Below, piece by piece: positions 21,874 to 32,817 of a stretch of DNA of 64,000 bases. The translations under genes and the position numbers were made by a program. Position 1 is the stretch's first letter; the number at the start of each line of letters is the position of its first letter. The stretch is from Diphasiastrum complanatum (taxonomy: Eukaryota; Streptophyta; Lycopodiopsida; Lycopodiales; Lycopodiaceae), in contig CM055096.1 in the NCBI GenBank assembly GCA_029204225.1, forward strand, positions 30,452,557 through 30,516,556. Direction: 5' to 3'. The notes beneath the pieces are model-generated. The model saw nothing but the letters and a program-made list of their open reading frames with translations, had not been told where the DNA came from and made no database searches.

Positions 21874-22520
21874 TGTGAAAAATACAGATCCTAAGTGGAT
21901 CTAAACTCCAAGATCATTGGCTTGAATGCTTGCACTCCAAACTACATAAGCTAGGAATTGGCAACACATTCTATGCTACCTAGAATGCAAAGAACTTGAT
22001 CAAAAAGCATTTATCACAAATGGAAACTTCCATAAACATCAAGTGCGGCCCAAAATAGCATTATACAGTCCATAATACATCAGCCTACCACTTTTGGAAA
22101 GCACCTAAGATCATACACACAAAGCTTGAACTCAATCACTACACAATGCCAACAATGGAAGGAGAACCCAATAGAAAAATCTCTCATTAAGCAAATGAAT
22201 ACAATGGATCTGCTCCAACCTGTTTCTCCACGGCCTACCTGCTATATATAGCTGAGAGAGATGACTCTCTCTCCTCTCTCTAGACCCTCCTTACCTAAAA
22301 TATGCCCTATATAGGTAAAATTGGCATATATGTCCAAAATACATGAAAATGGACTCATTTCGAAGGTCTTGAAGTTTGACACTTCTTCATACTGAAAAAA
22401 TATACTTACTAAAAATATCTAGACCTGTTTCACACGTGTGAAAAGTCAGATCCTAAACTATGTGCCATTTTTAGCAATTTTGGCCTAAAACTAGACAAGG
22501 AAATGTTGACAATTTTCACA
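21874..22520 (-). repeat. element F 3' LTR
   Basis: 647 bp, minus strand TGTGAAAATTGTC ... GTATTTTTCACA. Contains the palindrome TTTCACACGTGTGAAA at 22428-22443 and a TATATATAGC block (about 22242) that could be a TATA element. Confidence 0.95.
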
Positions 22521-22533
22521 CTCCCTCTTCAAC

Positions 22534-24204
22534 TTAACTTGCTAGTTTCACAACACTACTTTGTTCCAACTTAAGAATGATCTCCATCATCAGAATAGAT
22601 CTCTTCTCAAGGATCCTAATATGTACAAAATAGGACACAACATAATTGATATAGATAATAGTGTCCATATAGGATGCTTCACTATTTCTTACATCAATTT
22701 TACATAGAATCATAAAAATGGTACATGTAAAAGAACATAGAATCTCAATTAATGAATTCCTCCATGTATCCATCTCTGGTTTCTCTGTAAAATAGCAGCA
22801 AACAAGTTGTAAATGAAAGTGATCAACAAGTGTTTGCATGCCTCCTCCACATTTCACTATACATATAGTGAATGCAACATGTATCTCCATGAATGAACTT
22901 CCATCACCACCTTGCCTTTGTAGATCTTCAATCCATGAAAGCCTTTGAGTGAATGAATGCCAAAAAGATGTGTTCCCTACTCCATTTGAATGACCAAAAC
23001 CTGAACTTGAAATACTTGAAGTACCTCCACAAGATTTGCACACAACGCTTGATCCTACAATGTCAACAAGTTGCCAATTTGCCAACACTAGAATACTAGA
23101 TCTTGAACTTTGTTCAAAAGAAAACATATTGACCACTTCAATACCTTTCAAGATCTGAATGAATTCATGTACTTGATCATACAAACCAGCAATGATAACT
23201 ATTCCATCTCCAAGATCCAAAGGATGCAAAACTATGGAACTAGTTTTATTGAAATTTGACAATTTCAACACATTGACATAACAATGTTCATACATGAGAT
23301 TAGGCAAGTGAGGTAGAGTAAGAAGACACTTCCTTGCAGCTCCAAAGACCTTACTTGAACCTTCAAGAACCTGTAAAAACAGATCCAAAATGCCTTGACC
23401 ATTTGTCTCTTCTTTGATGCTTTTCACTAGCTTCGAATTGCCACTTGTCTCTTGGTGTTGATGAAGCAATCCAAGATCAACCTCTTGATCTTCCAATAAG
23501 ACATCAAAGATCTTGCATATGTGAACATCTTCAGATCTGAAACTCTGAAGATACTCCCTCTCAAACACATGATTAAGATCCCACAAGATCTCATCAATGC
23601 TCAAATTTGACCCTTCACTATAGTTAGTGAAAACAATGCCACCATCATAAACCAAAAGATAGATTCCAACATTTCCATTTAACATGAAGTAGAGTAGGTG
23701 AAGATGAGTATCAAACCTAATCAAAACAGCCCTCTTGAGTTCATAACAAACCTCAATAAGCTCACCAATGATATCTCCCTTGCCTTGAAGAAGTTGCCAC
23801 TTGAGTTGCTCCATGTAGTCTTCTTCAACCAACCTTTTGCCATCTTGACCATGAATGAACAATCCACCACAATCATAGAATGCTTTGAGTTGATGAAGAG
23901 ATGTTAGATCCATGCTTTGGATCTTCCCAAGAACCACTCTTCCATTGCCCTTTCCTTCACAAGACTCCCTCTTAATGCTAGCACCACAAAAGTTAGAAAC
24001 CTCCCTCTTGATAGTTGCACCATAAGAAGTAGAAGACTCTTGAATATTAGAAGCCAAGAAAAGAATCCTTAGTACCTTCAACATAAGAGTGATTGAAGTA
24101 CTCTCTCTTTTCAAACATGAACTTCTACTCAATGATTTAGGTAATGAGTCATATGATAATGATTCTTCCTCACTATCGTTCATAAAAACATCATTCAAAG
24201 TACA
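22534..24204 (-). CDS. 554-codon open frame of unknown function in element F, in frame with gag
   Basis: This frame continues directly from gag: the gag TGA is at 24207-24205 and the following codons run open to 22534, just before the 3' LTR. The first ATG in it is six codons after the displayed TTG at 24198 (MNDSEEESLSYDS). The product would be soluble, leucine-rich and mildly acidic, with a serine-rich start, a Cys pair VVCKSCGG around residue 390, a Gly/Ser stretch after it and a hydrophobic segment near the C terminus. I see no D-S/T-G protease, HHCC or DDE integrase, YVDD or DEDD RNase H signature. It could be a captured host sequence, an accessory protein read through the TGA, or non-coding filler that happens to be open, although 1.66 kb without a stop in AT-rich DNA is unlikely by chance. 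Confidence 0.5.
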   Translation of the reverse strand, partial: CTLNDVFMNDSEEESLSYDSLPKSLSRSSCLKRESTSITLMLKVLRILFLASNIQESSTSYGATIKREVSNFCGASIKRESCEGKGNGRVVLGKIQSMDLTSLHQLKAFYDCGGLFIHGQDGKRLVEEDYMEQLKWQLLQGKGDIIGELIEVCYELKRAVLIRFDTHLHLLYFMLNGNVGIYLLVYDGGIVFTNYSEGSNLSIDEILWDLNHVFEREYLQSFRSEDVHICKIFDVLLEDQEVDLGLLHQHQETSGNSKLVKSIKEETNGQGILDLFLQVLEGSSKVFGAARKCLLTLPHLPNLMYEHCYVNVLKLSNFNKTSSIVLHPLDLGDGIVIIAGLYDQVHEFIQILKGIEVVNMFSFEQSSRSSILVLANWQLVDIVGSSVVCKSCGGTSSISSSGFGHSNGVGNTSFWHSFTQRLSWIEDLQRQGGDGSSFMEIHVAFTICIVKCGGGMQTLVDHFHLQLVCCYFTEKPEMDTWRNSLIEILCSFTCTIFMILCKIDVRNSEASYMDTIIYINYVVSYFVHIRILEKRSILMMEIILKLEQSSVVKLAS

Positions 24205-25626
24205 TCATACTTTGAACACTTCACATACTTCTCTTCCTTTTGACTTGTGATCTCCCTCACCAAGTCTCATGATAGAAACCTTTGATCTACTCTTTTTATG
24301 AAGAAATGTGACACCACTTGTTGCACAAATGACTTTATCACAAAAAGATGTAAAAGAACCATTTCCTTCAAGCATGCTCAAAGCACCATCATCTTTTCCC
24401 ACATGATTACATACATCAATATGAAAAGAATTAGAAGAACAACCATCTTCTTGCAAAGAATGACACTTAGCATCTCCATCTTTTTCCATATGAACAAACA
24501 AGTCATTAGCAACAATCACTTCCAAAGAAGAATCTTCATCAACTCCATTGATGAAGTTAGCTCCTTCCTTACCTTTTCCATTTTTGCACTTGCCATCTAG
24601 CACCATTGAAGAACCACCAAGCCTTGGAAGTCCATGAGTAGAAGAGTACAAACATGATGCTAATTTAGCTCCACATGACTCCATATGACTAGTAGGTAAC
24701 ACTAGTGCATCTTCAAGATCCAATGGATCCAAAAAATTGACCATAGATTCACCAAAGCTTGCCAAGTTAGCACAACAATTATCATCTCCAAGAAGTACAT
24801 TAGATCTCAACCTAGATCTAGCATTTTGTTTCTTATGGCATTCATTTGCAAAATGTCCTTTTATCCCACAATAAAAGCACTTGAACTTTGACTTATTGTT
24901 CTTAGTAGAAGAGGAAGAGGAAGAGTGATCATCATGATCAAAGTTACCACCTTTGGACCATTTCCCTTTGCCTTTACCTTTGCCCTTGAATTTGCCTTTT
25001 GTGAAGAAAGCCTCTTCACCTCCACCTTGCAAGGATGCACCATCAAGCTTTGATTGCAACCTATGTTCTTCAGCCAATAAGATTTCTTGCAAGTCAACCA
25101 CACTTGGCAAGACTCTTTGAATGGCAAAACTTTGCACAAGGTTAGCATGTTCATTTAGCAAACCATTCAACATAACTTGGACTATTTCACCATCTTTTAT
25201 GTTCTCATCAATGCATGCTAAATCATCACTTAGGGACTTAACTCTCAAGATAAATGCATGAGCACTTTCACCCTCTCTTTGCCTACTAGAAAATATTTGT
25301 CTCCTTAGGGTCAATACCCTAGATGTGGACTTTGATTCAAAGAGCTTCTTTAAGGCATTCCATGCCTCACTTGCACTTTGACACTTTCCAACTTCCTTGA
25401 GAAGTTCATTTGTAACATTCATTTTAATGATATGAAGAGCCCTTTTGGCCTTCTTATCAAACCTTTGTTGCTCTTGAAGTGTGAGAGGTCTCTCTTCAAT
25501 TTCTGCAACTATGTCCATGAGTTCATTCAACTCAAGTAAGGACTCCATCCTCACTTTCCAAGTAGAGTAGTTTGATGAACTCAACCTTTCACTAGACTCT
25601 AGCATGATCCCACCATTGGAAGCCAT
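24205..25626 (-). CDS. gag: copia-type Gag of element F
   Basis: 473 codons. The N-terminal 200 or so residues (LSSSNYSTWKVRMESLLE, ALHIIKMNVTNELL, SEAWNALKKLFESKSTSR, ESAHAFILRVKSL) form the capsid-like UBN2 domain typical of plant Ty1/copia Gag. A lysine/glycine-rich linker leads to one zinc knuckle CFYCGIKGHFANEC at about residues 247-260. A further 200 residues follow that are longer than a usual copia gag tail and match no protease. Gag packages the element RNA into cytoplasmic particles. The start ATG at 25626 is chosen because the copia 1a and 1b frames begin with a similar short leader before the same N-T/S-N-Y-S-x-W-K motif. It stops at a single TGA in frame with the next open region. 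Confidence 0.85.
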   Translation of the reverse strand: MASNGGIMLESSERLSSSNYSTWKVRMESLLELNELMDIVAEIEERPLTLQEQQRFDKKAKRALHIIKMNVTNELLKEVGKCQSASEAWNALKKLFESKSTSRVLTLRRQIFSSRQREGESAHAFILRVKSLSDDLACIDENIKDGEIVQVMLNGLLNEHANLVQSFAIQRVLPSVVDLQEILLAEEHRLQSKLDGASLQGGGEEAFFTKGKFKGKGKGKGKWSKGGNFDHDDHSSSSSSTKNNKSKFKCFYCGIKGHFANECHKKQNARSRLRSNVLLGDDNCCANLASFGESMVNFLDPLDLEDALVLPTSHMESCGAKLASCLYSSTHGLPRLGGSSMVLDGKCKNGKGKEGANFINGVDEDSSLEVIVANDLFVHMEKDGDAKCHSLQEDGCSSNSFHIDVCNHVGKDDGALSMLEGNGSFTSFCDKVICATSGVTFLHKKSRSKVSIMRLGEGDHKSKGREVCEVFKV

Positions 25627-26797
25627 GATTCTAATGTTTCTTCAACTTTTAGGTTCTGTCCTAAAGCACTTAGCACTCACTTTTCTCTCAACAAATGATA
25701 GATAAAGAGATCTATGAAGATTTAGGACCCTAAAACACTTCTATCTTGAACCTAGATGGTTTCCAAGCATAGAAAGGAAGATTGAAACACATGCAACACT
25801 TTGCACACACTAAGAATGGATTACAAAATCAAACCAACCTGAACACACTCTTGCTTAAGCTCTCAAACTTTCCAGCAAGTGACCAAATCAAGTTATGGTG
25901 TGAAGAGTTACTTGCATTCTTAGAAAATACCCAAAACTAGGATGCCAAGATTACCTAGTAATGAACAAACTTGATCAACATATGATCAACACACTAAGAT
26001 ATTGATTCAACCTGTAAAACCACATGTAAACCACACTTCTAAAAGTTTATAAACTCCAGCAAGTGATAAATACAAGATTTAGAGGTGAATGAATGAGCAC
26101 ACTTAGTGAATCACAAGACTAGCTTCACTATCTTGTCAAATCTTGGTGTTTAGATGTAGATCTAAGATCACTTCACATGAGAATGTTCCTCAACCTGTTA
26201 AGAACCTGAAAACACACTTGCATAATGGTTAACACCTTTCAGCAAATGCTCCAATCAAATTACATAAGGAGAGTTACTTACATGCTCAACAAAGTACACC
26301 AAAAATTATGCCAAAATTGATGACAATCTTTACAATATGCTCTTCACAATGGAGCTTGCAATATGTTCACCCAAAAAGGGGATCTTTCATCCAAATGGGA
26401 GCTTTGCTCAGCCTTTAGGAGAATTACAACTCACTCAAAAGAGCATTTGTCATCCACTTAAGGAGAAGTTTCATCCACTTAAGGAGAGTGTTCATCCAAG
26501 AATGGAGATTGTCAACAATAGGATTGAAAAGAACATTGTTAGTATTGAATATGCACAAGCCTCACAATCACAAATGATTAGGTGTTATGAACTGATCCAA
26601 AATAGTTTCTTTTCAGCCTCTGATCTTCAATAGACCTGAAATATGCTTTTGATCCACAAGTTCAACTCACAAAACAAAGGTTAGTAAGATTTGATCAACA
26701 AAGCAATGCAAAATCATGCTAGAACTTGATCAAACATCCAAATATCACCAAAAATGGAATACTTACTGTAAATAGAAGCCAACCAGCTCTGATACCA
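25627..26797 (-). other. element F leader (5' untranslated region)
   Basis: 1.17 kb between the primer site and gag. No motif beyond the primer site (26787-26797). A plus-strand frame at 26337-26633 is antisense and has no family. Confidence 0.7.
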
Positions 26798-27444
26798 TGT
26801 GAAAAATACAGATCCTAAGTGGATCTAAACTCCAAGATCATTGGCTTGAATGCTTGCACTCCAAACTACATAAGCTAGGAATTGGCAACACATTCTATGC
26901 TACCTAGAATGCAAAGAACTTGATCAAAAAGCATTTATCACAAATGGAAACTTTCATAAACATCAAGTGCGGCCCAAAATAGCATTATACAGTCCATAAT
27001 ACATCAGCCTACCACTTTTGGAAAGCACCTAAGATCATACACACAAAGCTTGAACTCAATCACTACACAATGCCAACAATGGAAGGAGAACCCAATAGAA
27101 AAATCTCTCATTAAGCAAATGAATACAATGGATCTGCTCCAACCTGTTTTTCCACGGCCTACCTGCTATATATAGCTGAGAGAGATGACTCTCTCTCCTC
27201 TCTCTAGACCCTCCTTACCTAAAATATGCCCTATATAGGTAAAATTGGCATATATGTCCAAAATACATGAAAATGGACTCATTTCGAAGGTCTTGAAGTT
27301 TGACACTTCTTCATACTGAAAAAATACACTTACTAAAAATATCTAGACCTGTTTCACACGTGTGAAAAGTCAGTACCTAAACTATGTGCCATTTTTAGCA
27401 ATTTTGGCCTAAAACTAGACAAGGAAATGTTGACAATTTTCACA
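26798..27444 (-). repeat. element F 5' LTR
   Basis: 647 bp, about 99% identical to the 3' LTR; visible differences are single bases (for example a CC/CT pair near 22030 versus 26950) and an AT/TA swap at about 22450 versus 27373. Palindrome TTTCACACGTGTGAAA at 27352-27367. Confidence 0.95.
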
Positions 27445-27449
27445 GGTCC

Positions 27450-27774
27450 TACGTCCGGTCTCAGGGGGGATGTGGCTTGAGAGGGATCCCTTGTGTTAGC
27501 TTTGGTTGGTATGTTCTGTCTATTGCGTACTTGCTTGGACACAAATGACCTGGTTCCTACTTGACTCTCAGGTGATGTGAGCGTGCTAGTTTAAGGAGGA
27601 GATACTTTTATATTGAAGCTGATTTAATAAAGAAGAAAAAAGAGCTATGGGGCCTGGCCGACAGAGGGGAGAGTTTTTAAAAGACAGAGGAAACAAAATG
27701 TTGGAAGTACACCTCTTATCAGAATGGATGACCACCTTGATGAGTTACGAGCATTGACAAACGGAGAGGAGTAG
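27450..27774 (+). mobile_element. gypsy G leader, second part
   Basis: Continues the leader after copia F and runs to the solo LTR. It ends in AGTAG, the target duplication of that LTR, and resumes at 28700. Without the insertions the leader would connect 21868, 27445-27774 and 28700-28767. Confidence 0.7.
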
Positions 27775-28694
27775 TGTTGTAAAGCTGACTCGGGTGCACC
27801 CAACGTGCCCTGTAAGACTCAAAGGGGTGACACTCTCTAAGGTCCCAGAGCAAGTTAGAACGTCAAGGACTGAGCCTCCGACCTGTGGTGAGCCAGTCAA
27901 GTAGTCACAAAGTCATGAGCTAGCTTTGGAGCTCGAGTCATGGCCTAGTCAGGAAAGCAAGTTGATTCGGCTACCGGGACGGCTCCCGGGACCCATGTCC
28001 GGGAGCCAGACTGATTCTGCCAGGCTTGCCAGGCTTAATCAGCAAAATAAAAACTAAGTCCTAAAAAGCGTGCTTTACCAGAAAGCACTATGTTTCAAAC
28101 CAGAGGGGGTGGGCTGAATCACAGCAGAACTATAGGGGGAGTCCGGCAGACAGAAACTTGGGCAGCTCAACCAGCGCCAGGAATCCAGTCGCCAGGTCTT
28201 AGCTCCCTCTACCAGCACGAGCCAGGCACAATGCCCAGCACGTGTTGGTGGCCCCGAGACCGGTCAGTTTATGTATGAATGTAACCTCTTCCAAATCTAA
28301 TAAAGTTGATCCTTGGGGATGATTACCATTTCGGTTTCGCCTCTGGGACTGGTCCAAGTGGAAGGACCCTTACTACAACCTTTTTGCGTCGTTGGCGCCT
28401 AAGGGTCCCTGTCATCGACACGGGGCTTGCCGCTATGCCAATTGGTCAGTTTGGCGACCATTATGCCTTGGGTTTCATGTGTGGCTTGTCTTTGCCTTTG
28501 GTTACCTTTTGGGGACGGATTCTGAGTTGGCTTTCGGGTTGGTTGGGATTCCAGTTTTCTTAAGTCTGAATGGTTAAGCTTGTTACGTTTCTGAGTTGGC
28601 TTTTACGTAAGTGCATGATGGATGAATGTCAGACTTAAGCGCGTGTTGGGGAAACCTCTCAAGTCCCAGCGCCCTTTGAGGCGCCGACGCAACA
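27775..28694 (+). repeat. solo LTR of the G/H family, 920 bp
   Basis: TGTTGTAAAGCTGAC ... GCCGACGCAACA, flanked by AGTAG on both sides (27770-27774 and 28695-28699), so it is a solo LTR left by recombination between the two LTRs of an element that had inserted into G's leader. It contains CGGGACGGCTCCCGGGA-type repeats (about 27980), GTGCTTTACCAGAAAGCAC and AATAAAGTTGATCC. The same LTR occurs at 61559-62476 and truncated at 20814-21336. Confidence 0.9.
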
Positions 28695-28767
28695 AGTAGG
28701 TTCGAGAATACGGCTCCTACATGCATCGAGATCCAAGTGGAGAAAAAAAGAGCGTATACACTCCACA

Positions 28768-29297
28768 ATGGCGCCTCCCCAAGAAGAGATTGGTGTCCCT
28801 TCTGAACCTACACCACAAGACGAACCCATACCAGAGGCGCAACAAGACCTCTTTGAAGTGAAGATGCATCAACACTTATAAAGTGCAACGACGACTATGC
28901 TTAGTGAGGTGAAGAAGGATAGAGAAACAGAAAGGAAAGAATGGCAAGCATCCCTGCGAGCCATGAACCACAGTCAATTCGACCTTGCTAGATAAATGAG
29001 AGACGTGCAAACACAGCTCGAAGCCAGGTTTGAAGAGTTGGAGGCAACAAGAGGGAATGCATGGGCGCCTCCTCCACTCATACCAAGGGAACCATGAGTG
29101 CGAAACACAAAAGGCCCGAAGAAGACTGCTAAAGTAAAAGGACCGCCTACTTTCAAAGGAGAGCGTGACATTCAAATTGTGGAAGATTGGTTTAGGGTTT
29201 ACATGGACCATTACTTCCGTCTAATAAACACTCTTGAAGAAGAAAGAGCGAACTTGGTATTAGCATATTTTGAAGGCTATACTACAAACTGGTATTG
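28768..29297 (+). pseudogene. gypsy G gag, N-terminal part (stops; rest lies inverted at 47.5-48.9 kb)
   Basis: Starts MAPPQEEIGVPSEP at 28768. Contains PPTFKGERDIQIVEDW, LINTLEEERANLVLAYFE and GYTTNWY, the conserved start of Ty3/gypsy capsid. Three in-frame stops (after MHQHL, after FDLAR and after PLIPREP) make it a pseudogene. It breaks at 29297 where D entered, with target duplication TATTG (29293-29297). The continuation, beginning with the other TATTG copy, is on the opposite strand at 48905, a consequence of the inversion described under the findings. Confidence 0.8.
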
Positions 29298-29772
29298 TGT
29301 TGTAAAGCTACCTTTACAAGCTTTACTTTCGGCGCCATCGGCGCCAGCTATGTCCCCGACGCCAACGGCGCTGACGCCGCTCCCGGCGCCACTGTGACCA
29401 GAATCCAGCCGGCGCCAAGTTCCTATGGCTGAAAATCTTTGATCGGTTCTAGCGGAGTCCAGAGAGCTCAGATCGATGTGCAATCACCTCACACGATCTA
29501 GGCATGATTAAAGGAAGCCTGGGGATCAATAAAATCTAGAGAGAGAAAATGACTTTCTAGAAAGAGAAAATCCTAGAGAGAGAAAAATGTGCTTTACCAG
29601 CTTGGGTAGAGTGCTTGGTATGAGGGGGGGGGGGGGGTGCCGAATCACACCAATACTATAGGGGAGTGCGGGTTGCGACTCAGGGCGAGCTCCAACCAAG
29701 TCTCAGCCTCCCTTGCTGGAATGTTGTCATGGCTCTCGCCTTGGCATGCTAGCGCCCCGGAGACTAGGGTCG
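29298..29772 (+). repeat. family D 5' LTR, 3'-truncated
   Basis: TGTTGTAAAGCTACC start, GGCGCC-rich zone, CT/AG-rich block, and a G run of 14 at about 29624, the longest of the D copies. Ends abruptly at AGACTAGGGTCG, where other copies continue GTCACACAC. Confidence 0.85.
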
Positions 29773-31089
29773 AGCCATAATCCTAGCAGATGGGAAGCAA
29801 AGTGTTGGAAAGGCTTTTTGTCCGAAGAACTCTACTCTAAGTCCGATCAACTGATTTTATAAGTGGAGGAGAACTATCACACACACCTCACTCTTGGGGC
29901 AAATTTTGAATGAAAGTTGATCAAAATGGGGGCAAATTCAAGGTGACCTAGCCATACTCACATGAGGAGACTGGCGAACTTTGGACCTAATAAGTTGACA
30001 AGTTTTTGTTGTGGAAAGGAAAGTTTGTTATAGGCTTTCTCTGGACCAGCAATGATGAGAAAACAATGAGTACGCTGGCTTGTGTTACGTGTAAGGCAAC
30101 TGATCAATGAAGGAACTGTGAAAGTTGAGTCTTGCATGAGAGACTTGGTATTTCGAATGGACGCTAAGGGACAGTTCGCGTTAAGATCGGACTAGTGCAA
30201 ACTCTGGGTGCATGTGTCTGATTCAAAGAGAGCTACTTGAAGCCAAGCTCGATGTACACTTCTTGTTTTGACTGTGAGGCAACTGACCAGTGATGGAATT
30301 GTGAAAGTCAAGTTTTGCGCGATGGACATGGTGCTTCAAACAAACGCGAAGAGATAGTTCGGATGCAGATCAAACTGGTGCAACCCTTTGGCTTTCCACG
30401 AGGTCAATGGTTACATTTGGGCTGATTTAATGAGCTACTTCAAGCTAAGTGAGAGGTGCATTGCGGAGTACTCAATCTTTGCCTACCTTAAAGAGCCAAG
30501 ATGGAAAAAGTATCAAGATCAGGCTGGGACAAGGAGAGAAATCAAGGTGCAGAAGCAACAAGGCACGGAGTGGACCATAAAGTTGCCAATCAAACGATAA
30601 ATCCTTCGGCTCAGGGAGCCTTGATACCTGTGCGGAACTGAACAAATTTGGAGCTCAGGGAGCTCAACACAAAGTGCATCAAGGACAAATCAGGAGCTCA
30701 AAGGAGTTCCAAAGTCGAAAGTCAGAAGCGACAGGGGTGAACATTTCAAATGAAGGCCTCTGTCACCAGTTAATAAGGTTCTCGGGTTTTACGAAAGCGA
30801 TATCAAATCTACGCTTTTCCCAGACAAAGATATATTATCAAGTTATGTAATTTTTCAGTACAAAGAGCTGAGCCTCCGACTTGTGGTGTGCCAGCTTCAA
30901 TGTTAATAAAAAGTGGCCAGTAAATTGAGTACTGTGCCAAGTAGCTTAAATGTATAGTTATTTTAACTCGGAGACACCTTTACTTTAATCTGACATCTGA
31001 TGAGGACATTAGATTTTATAAAGGTGGGGTGGATGTTGTAAAGCTACCTTTACAAGCTTTACTTCCGGCGCCATCGGCGCCAGCAACGC
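29298..31089 (+). mobile_element. family D element, left part (5' LTR piece, internal region, start of 3' LTR)
   Basis: Truncated 5' LTR (29298-29772), internal region (29773-31033, matching 4581-5825 in reverse complement) and the first 56 bases of the 3' LTR (31034-31089). The 5' LTR lost its last 730 bases or so, together with primer site and about 1.3 kb of internal sequence; the join falls on a shared TCG. The polypurine tract AAAGGTGGGGTGGA precedes the 3' LTR. AACGC at 31085-31089 is the target duplication of gypsy-A; the remaining 1147 bases of the 3' LTR are at 48911-50057 in the opposite orientation. Confidence 0.85.
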
Positions 31090-31324
31090 TGTTACGAGCT
31101 CGTAACCAGTGCCGAACCCTAGGGAACACAGATAGGTCAGATACCACAGTCAGGGTCGTGTCCAGTGTACATGACCAACAGGGCAAAACAATGTGAGTAG
31201 TGTGCCCCAGCACAGTCCATAGCCATGGCGGGCCTAACACATCCTAGGGACCCTGTTAGCAGGATAGGGCCCCCAGTTGGGTCCCGACGTGCAGTCGGCC
31301 ACGTCAGTGCCACGTGGCCGACAC
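31090..31324 (+). repeat. gypsy-A 5' LTR, first 235 bp (split)
   Basis: Begins TGTTACGAGCTCGTAAC and stops at GACAC (31320-31324), the target duplication of copia 1a. The missing 123 bp, with the other GACAC copy, are at 55990-56117 on the minus strand; 235 + 128 - 5 = 358, exactly the length of the intact 3' LTR. Preceded by AACGC (31085-31089), whose partner is GCGTT at 50053-50057. Confidence 0.9.
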
Positions 31325-32006
31325 TGTTAAAAATTCACAATTCTAGCTTGACTAGTTTTGGTCATATGACTTGTAAATAGTTAGATGGTCATGATGTGGC
31401 TTGTCACACGTGCCAAATAGCATAGGATTCCATTCATAAGGATGTTCTCAAGTAGACCTAAGTGTTAGAACCTTTGGAATGAGTCCAAATTATGCTTAGA
31501 TACAAGGGAGAAAAAATAGGAGCTATTTTTGGTAATTTTTGCATTGTTGAGGGATCTCCAAGATTCCAACCCTAACTTGGTAGGGATGAAAGATCCACCA
31601 AAATTAGCATTAGGGATAGGTTTAGGGCTACTCATACCTGCCCAAAACCGTGATGGATCATGTATATATAGGTGATGATATCTCACCAAAATTAATCAAG
31701 CAATTTCATGATTTTTCTCTCATAATGGTGCAATTGCTCTCTATGTTCATAATTGTTTGAGTACTTGTGATTACTAATGATTATAGGATTGAATGTAGGT
31801 CTGGTGTACAGTACTCAGACTGTGGGAGGCCGTACTTTCACACGTGTGAAGCCTTCTTCAAGGATTTGGGCCATTTAGTGAGGTTCAAGCATAGATTTTT
31901 GATGGATTTTGATGGTTCAACTTGTGCTAATCTTATGAAATCATAATCTATTGTTTCCCTCATCATTTCAAGTGTTTTAGGATCCTTATTTGCTGTAATT
32001 TTTACA
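31325..32006 (+). repeat. copia 1a 5' LTR, 682 bp
   Basis: TGTTAAAAATTCAC ... GTAATTTTTACA. Contains GTATATATAGG (about 31670), a plausible TATA element, and the palindrome TTCACACGTGTGAA at 31837-31850. Confidence 0.9.
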
Positions 32007-32019
32007 TGGTATCAGAGCC

Positions 32020-32817
32020 TAAAGGCTGAAATGAGCTAAATCCTTGGTTTTCATTCAATTTGATCACAATTTTTGATCTAAATCTTGTGTAGATTGGATC
32101 TTAGCATCTAGTATTGATTCTAGAACTCAAAGTGAGTCAAATACATTGGAGATTGGTGTTGTGTGACTTCATTTGCAGGTGTTTAGGTGTCTAAAACCAG
32201 AGGCAAAGTTGAATTCAATTCACATGACCAAGATAGCAAGTTTTGCTTGCTCCAAGCATTGATTTCCAAGCGAGTTTTGGAGGTGATTTCATAGAGGAGG
32301 CTTTCTAGCATTCAAGGAGAGGGAAGATCAGAGTTTTGGGGACTCTTCAAGGCTGTTCTAAGGTGTAGTAGACACCTCCTAAAGTGATTTAGGTTCAGTC
32401 CAACCATTGCTTGACTTATGCACCACATTAGATCAATTTTTCATCAATTTTGATCATTTTTTGCTTGTGATTGGATAGTAGATTGTGTTGCATCCTCATT
32501 AAGTTCCATTTAGATCTTTTACAAGTGATTTTGGAAGTATATTAGGTTGCTGAAATTCACTCTTGATCAGATCATTTGGAAGCTTTAATGTTCTTTATAG
32601 AAAGAGGGGCAATTCTACTAGTATTGTCTACTTCAATCAAGCAAGTGCATTGTTTCTAGTATTCTATGATTTGATTTTGTTAGAGATCATTCTTAGATCT
32701 TTATAGGAAGTCTATTACTGATCTTTTCAGGTCCCTAAGAAGTGGGATAAGGTAGACCTTCAATCAAATCAATAGAAGTAACCTTCATTTGTGTCAAGTC
32801 CTTGATTAGGAGACTAG
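32020..32817 (+). other. copia 1a leader
   Basis: About 800 bp of AT-rich untranslated sequence between primer site and polyprotein start; no other motif seen. Confidence 0.7.

Larger units (their letters stand above)
21874..27444 (-). mobile_element. complete copia-type element F, gag plus unknown ORF, no pol
   Basis: 5.57 kb with two 647-bp LTRs (21874-22520 and 26798-27444) differing at about five bases, a perfect target duplication GGTCC (21869-21873, 27445-27449), a primer site directly after the 5' LTR (minus-strand TGGTATCAGAG at 26787-26797) and a polypurine tract GAAGAGGGAG before the 3' LTR. It encodes a copia-type gag and, in the same frame, a second open region in place of protease, integrase, reverse transcriptase and RNase H. 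It would need enzymes from another element to move. Its young LTRs show that it moved recently. It lies in the leader of gypsy G. Confidence 0.95.

Noticed and set aside
27354..27542. 62-codon minus-strand frame at the right edge of element F
   Set aside because: It crosses the LTR border into the G leader, so it cannot be a conserved gene.
31465..31689. 74-codon frame, repeated at 56435-56659
   Set aside because: Both lie inside copia 1a LTR sequence; LTR-internal, no start context or domain.
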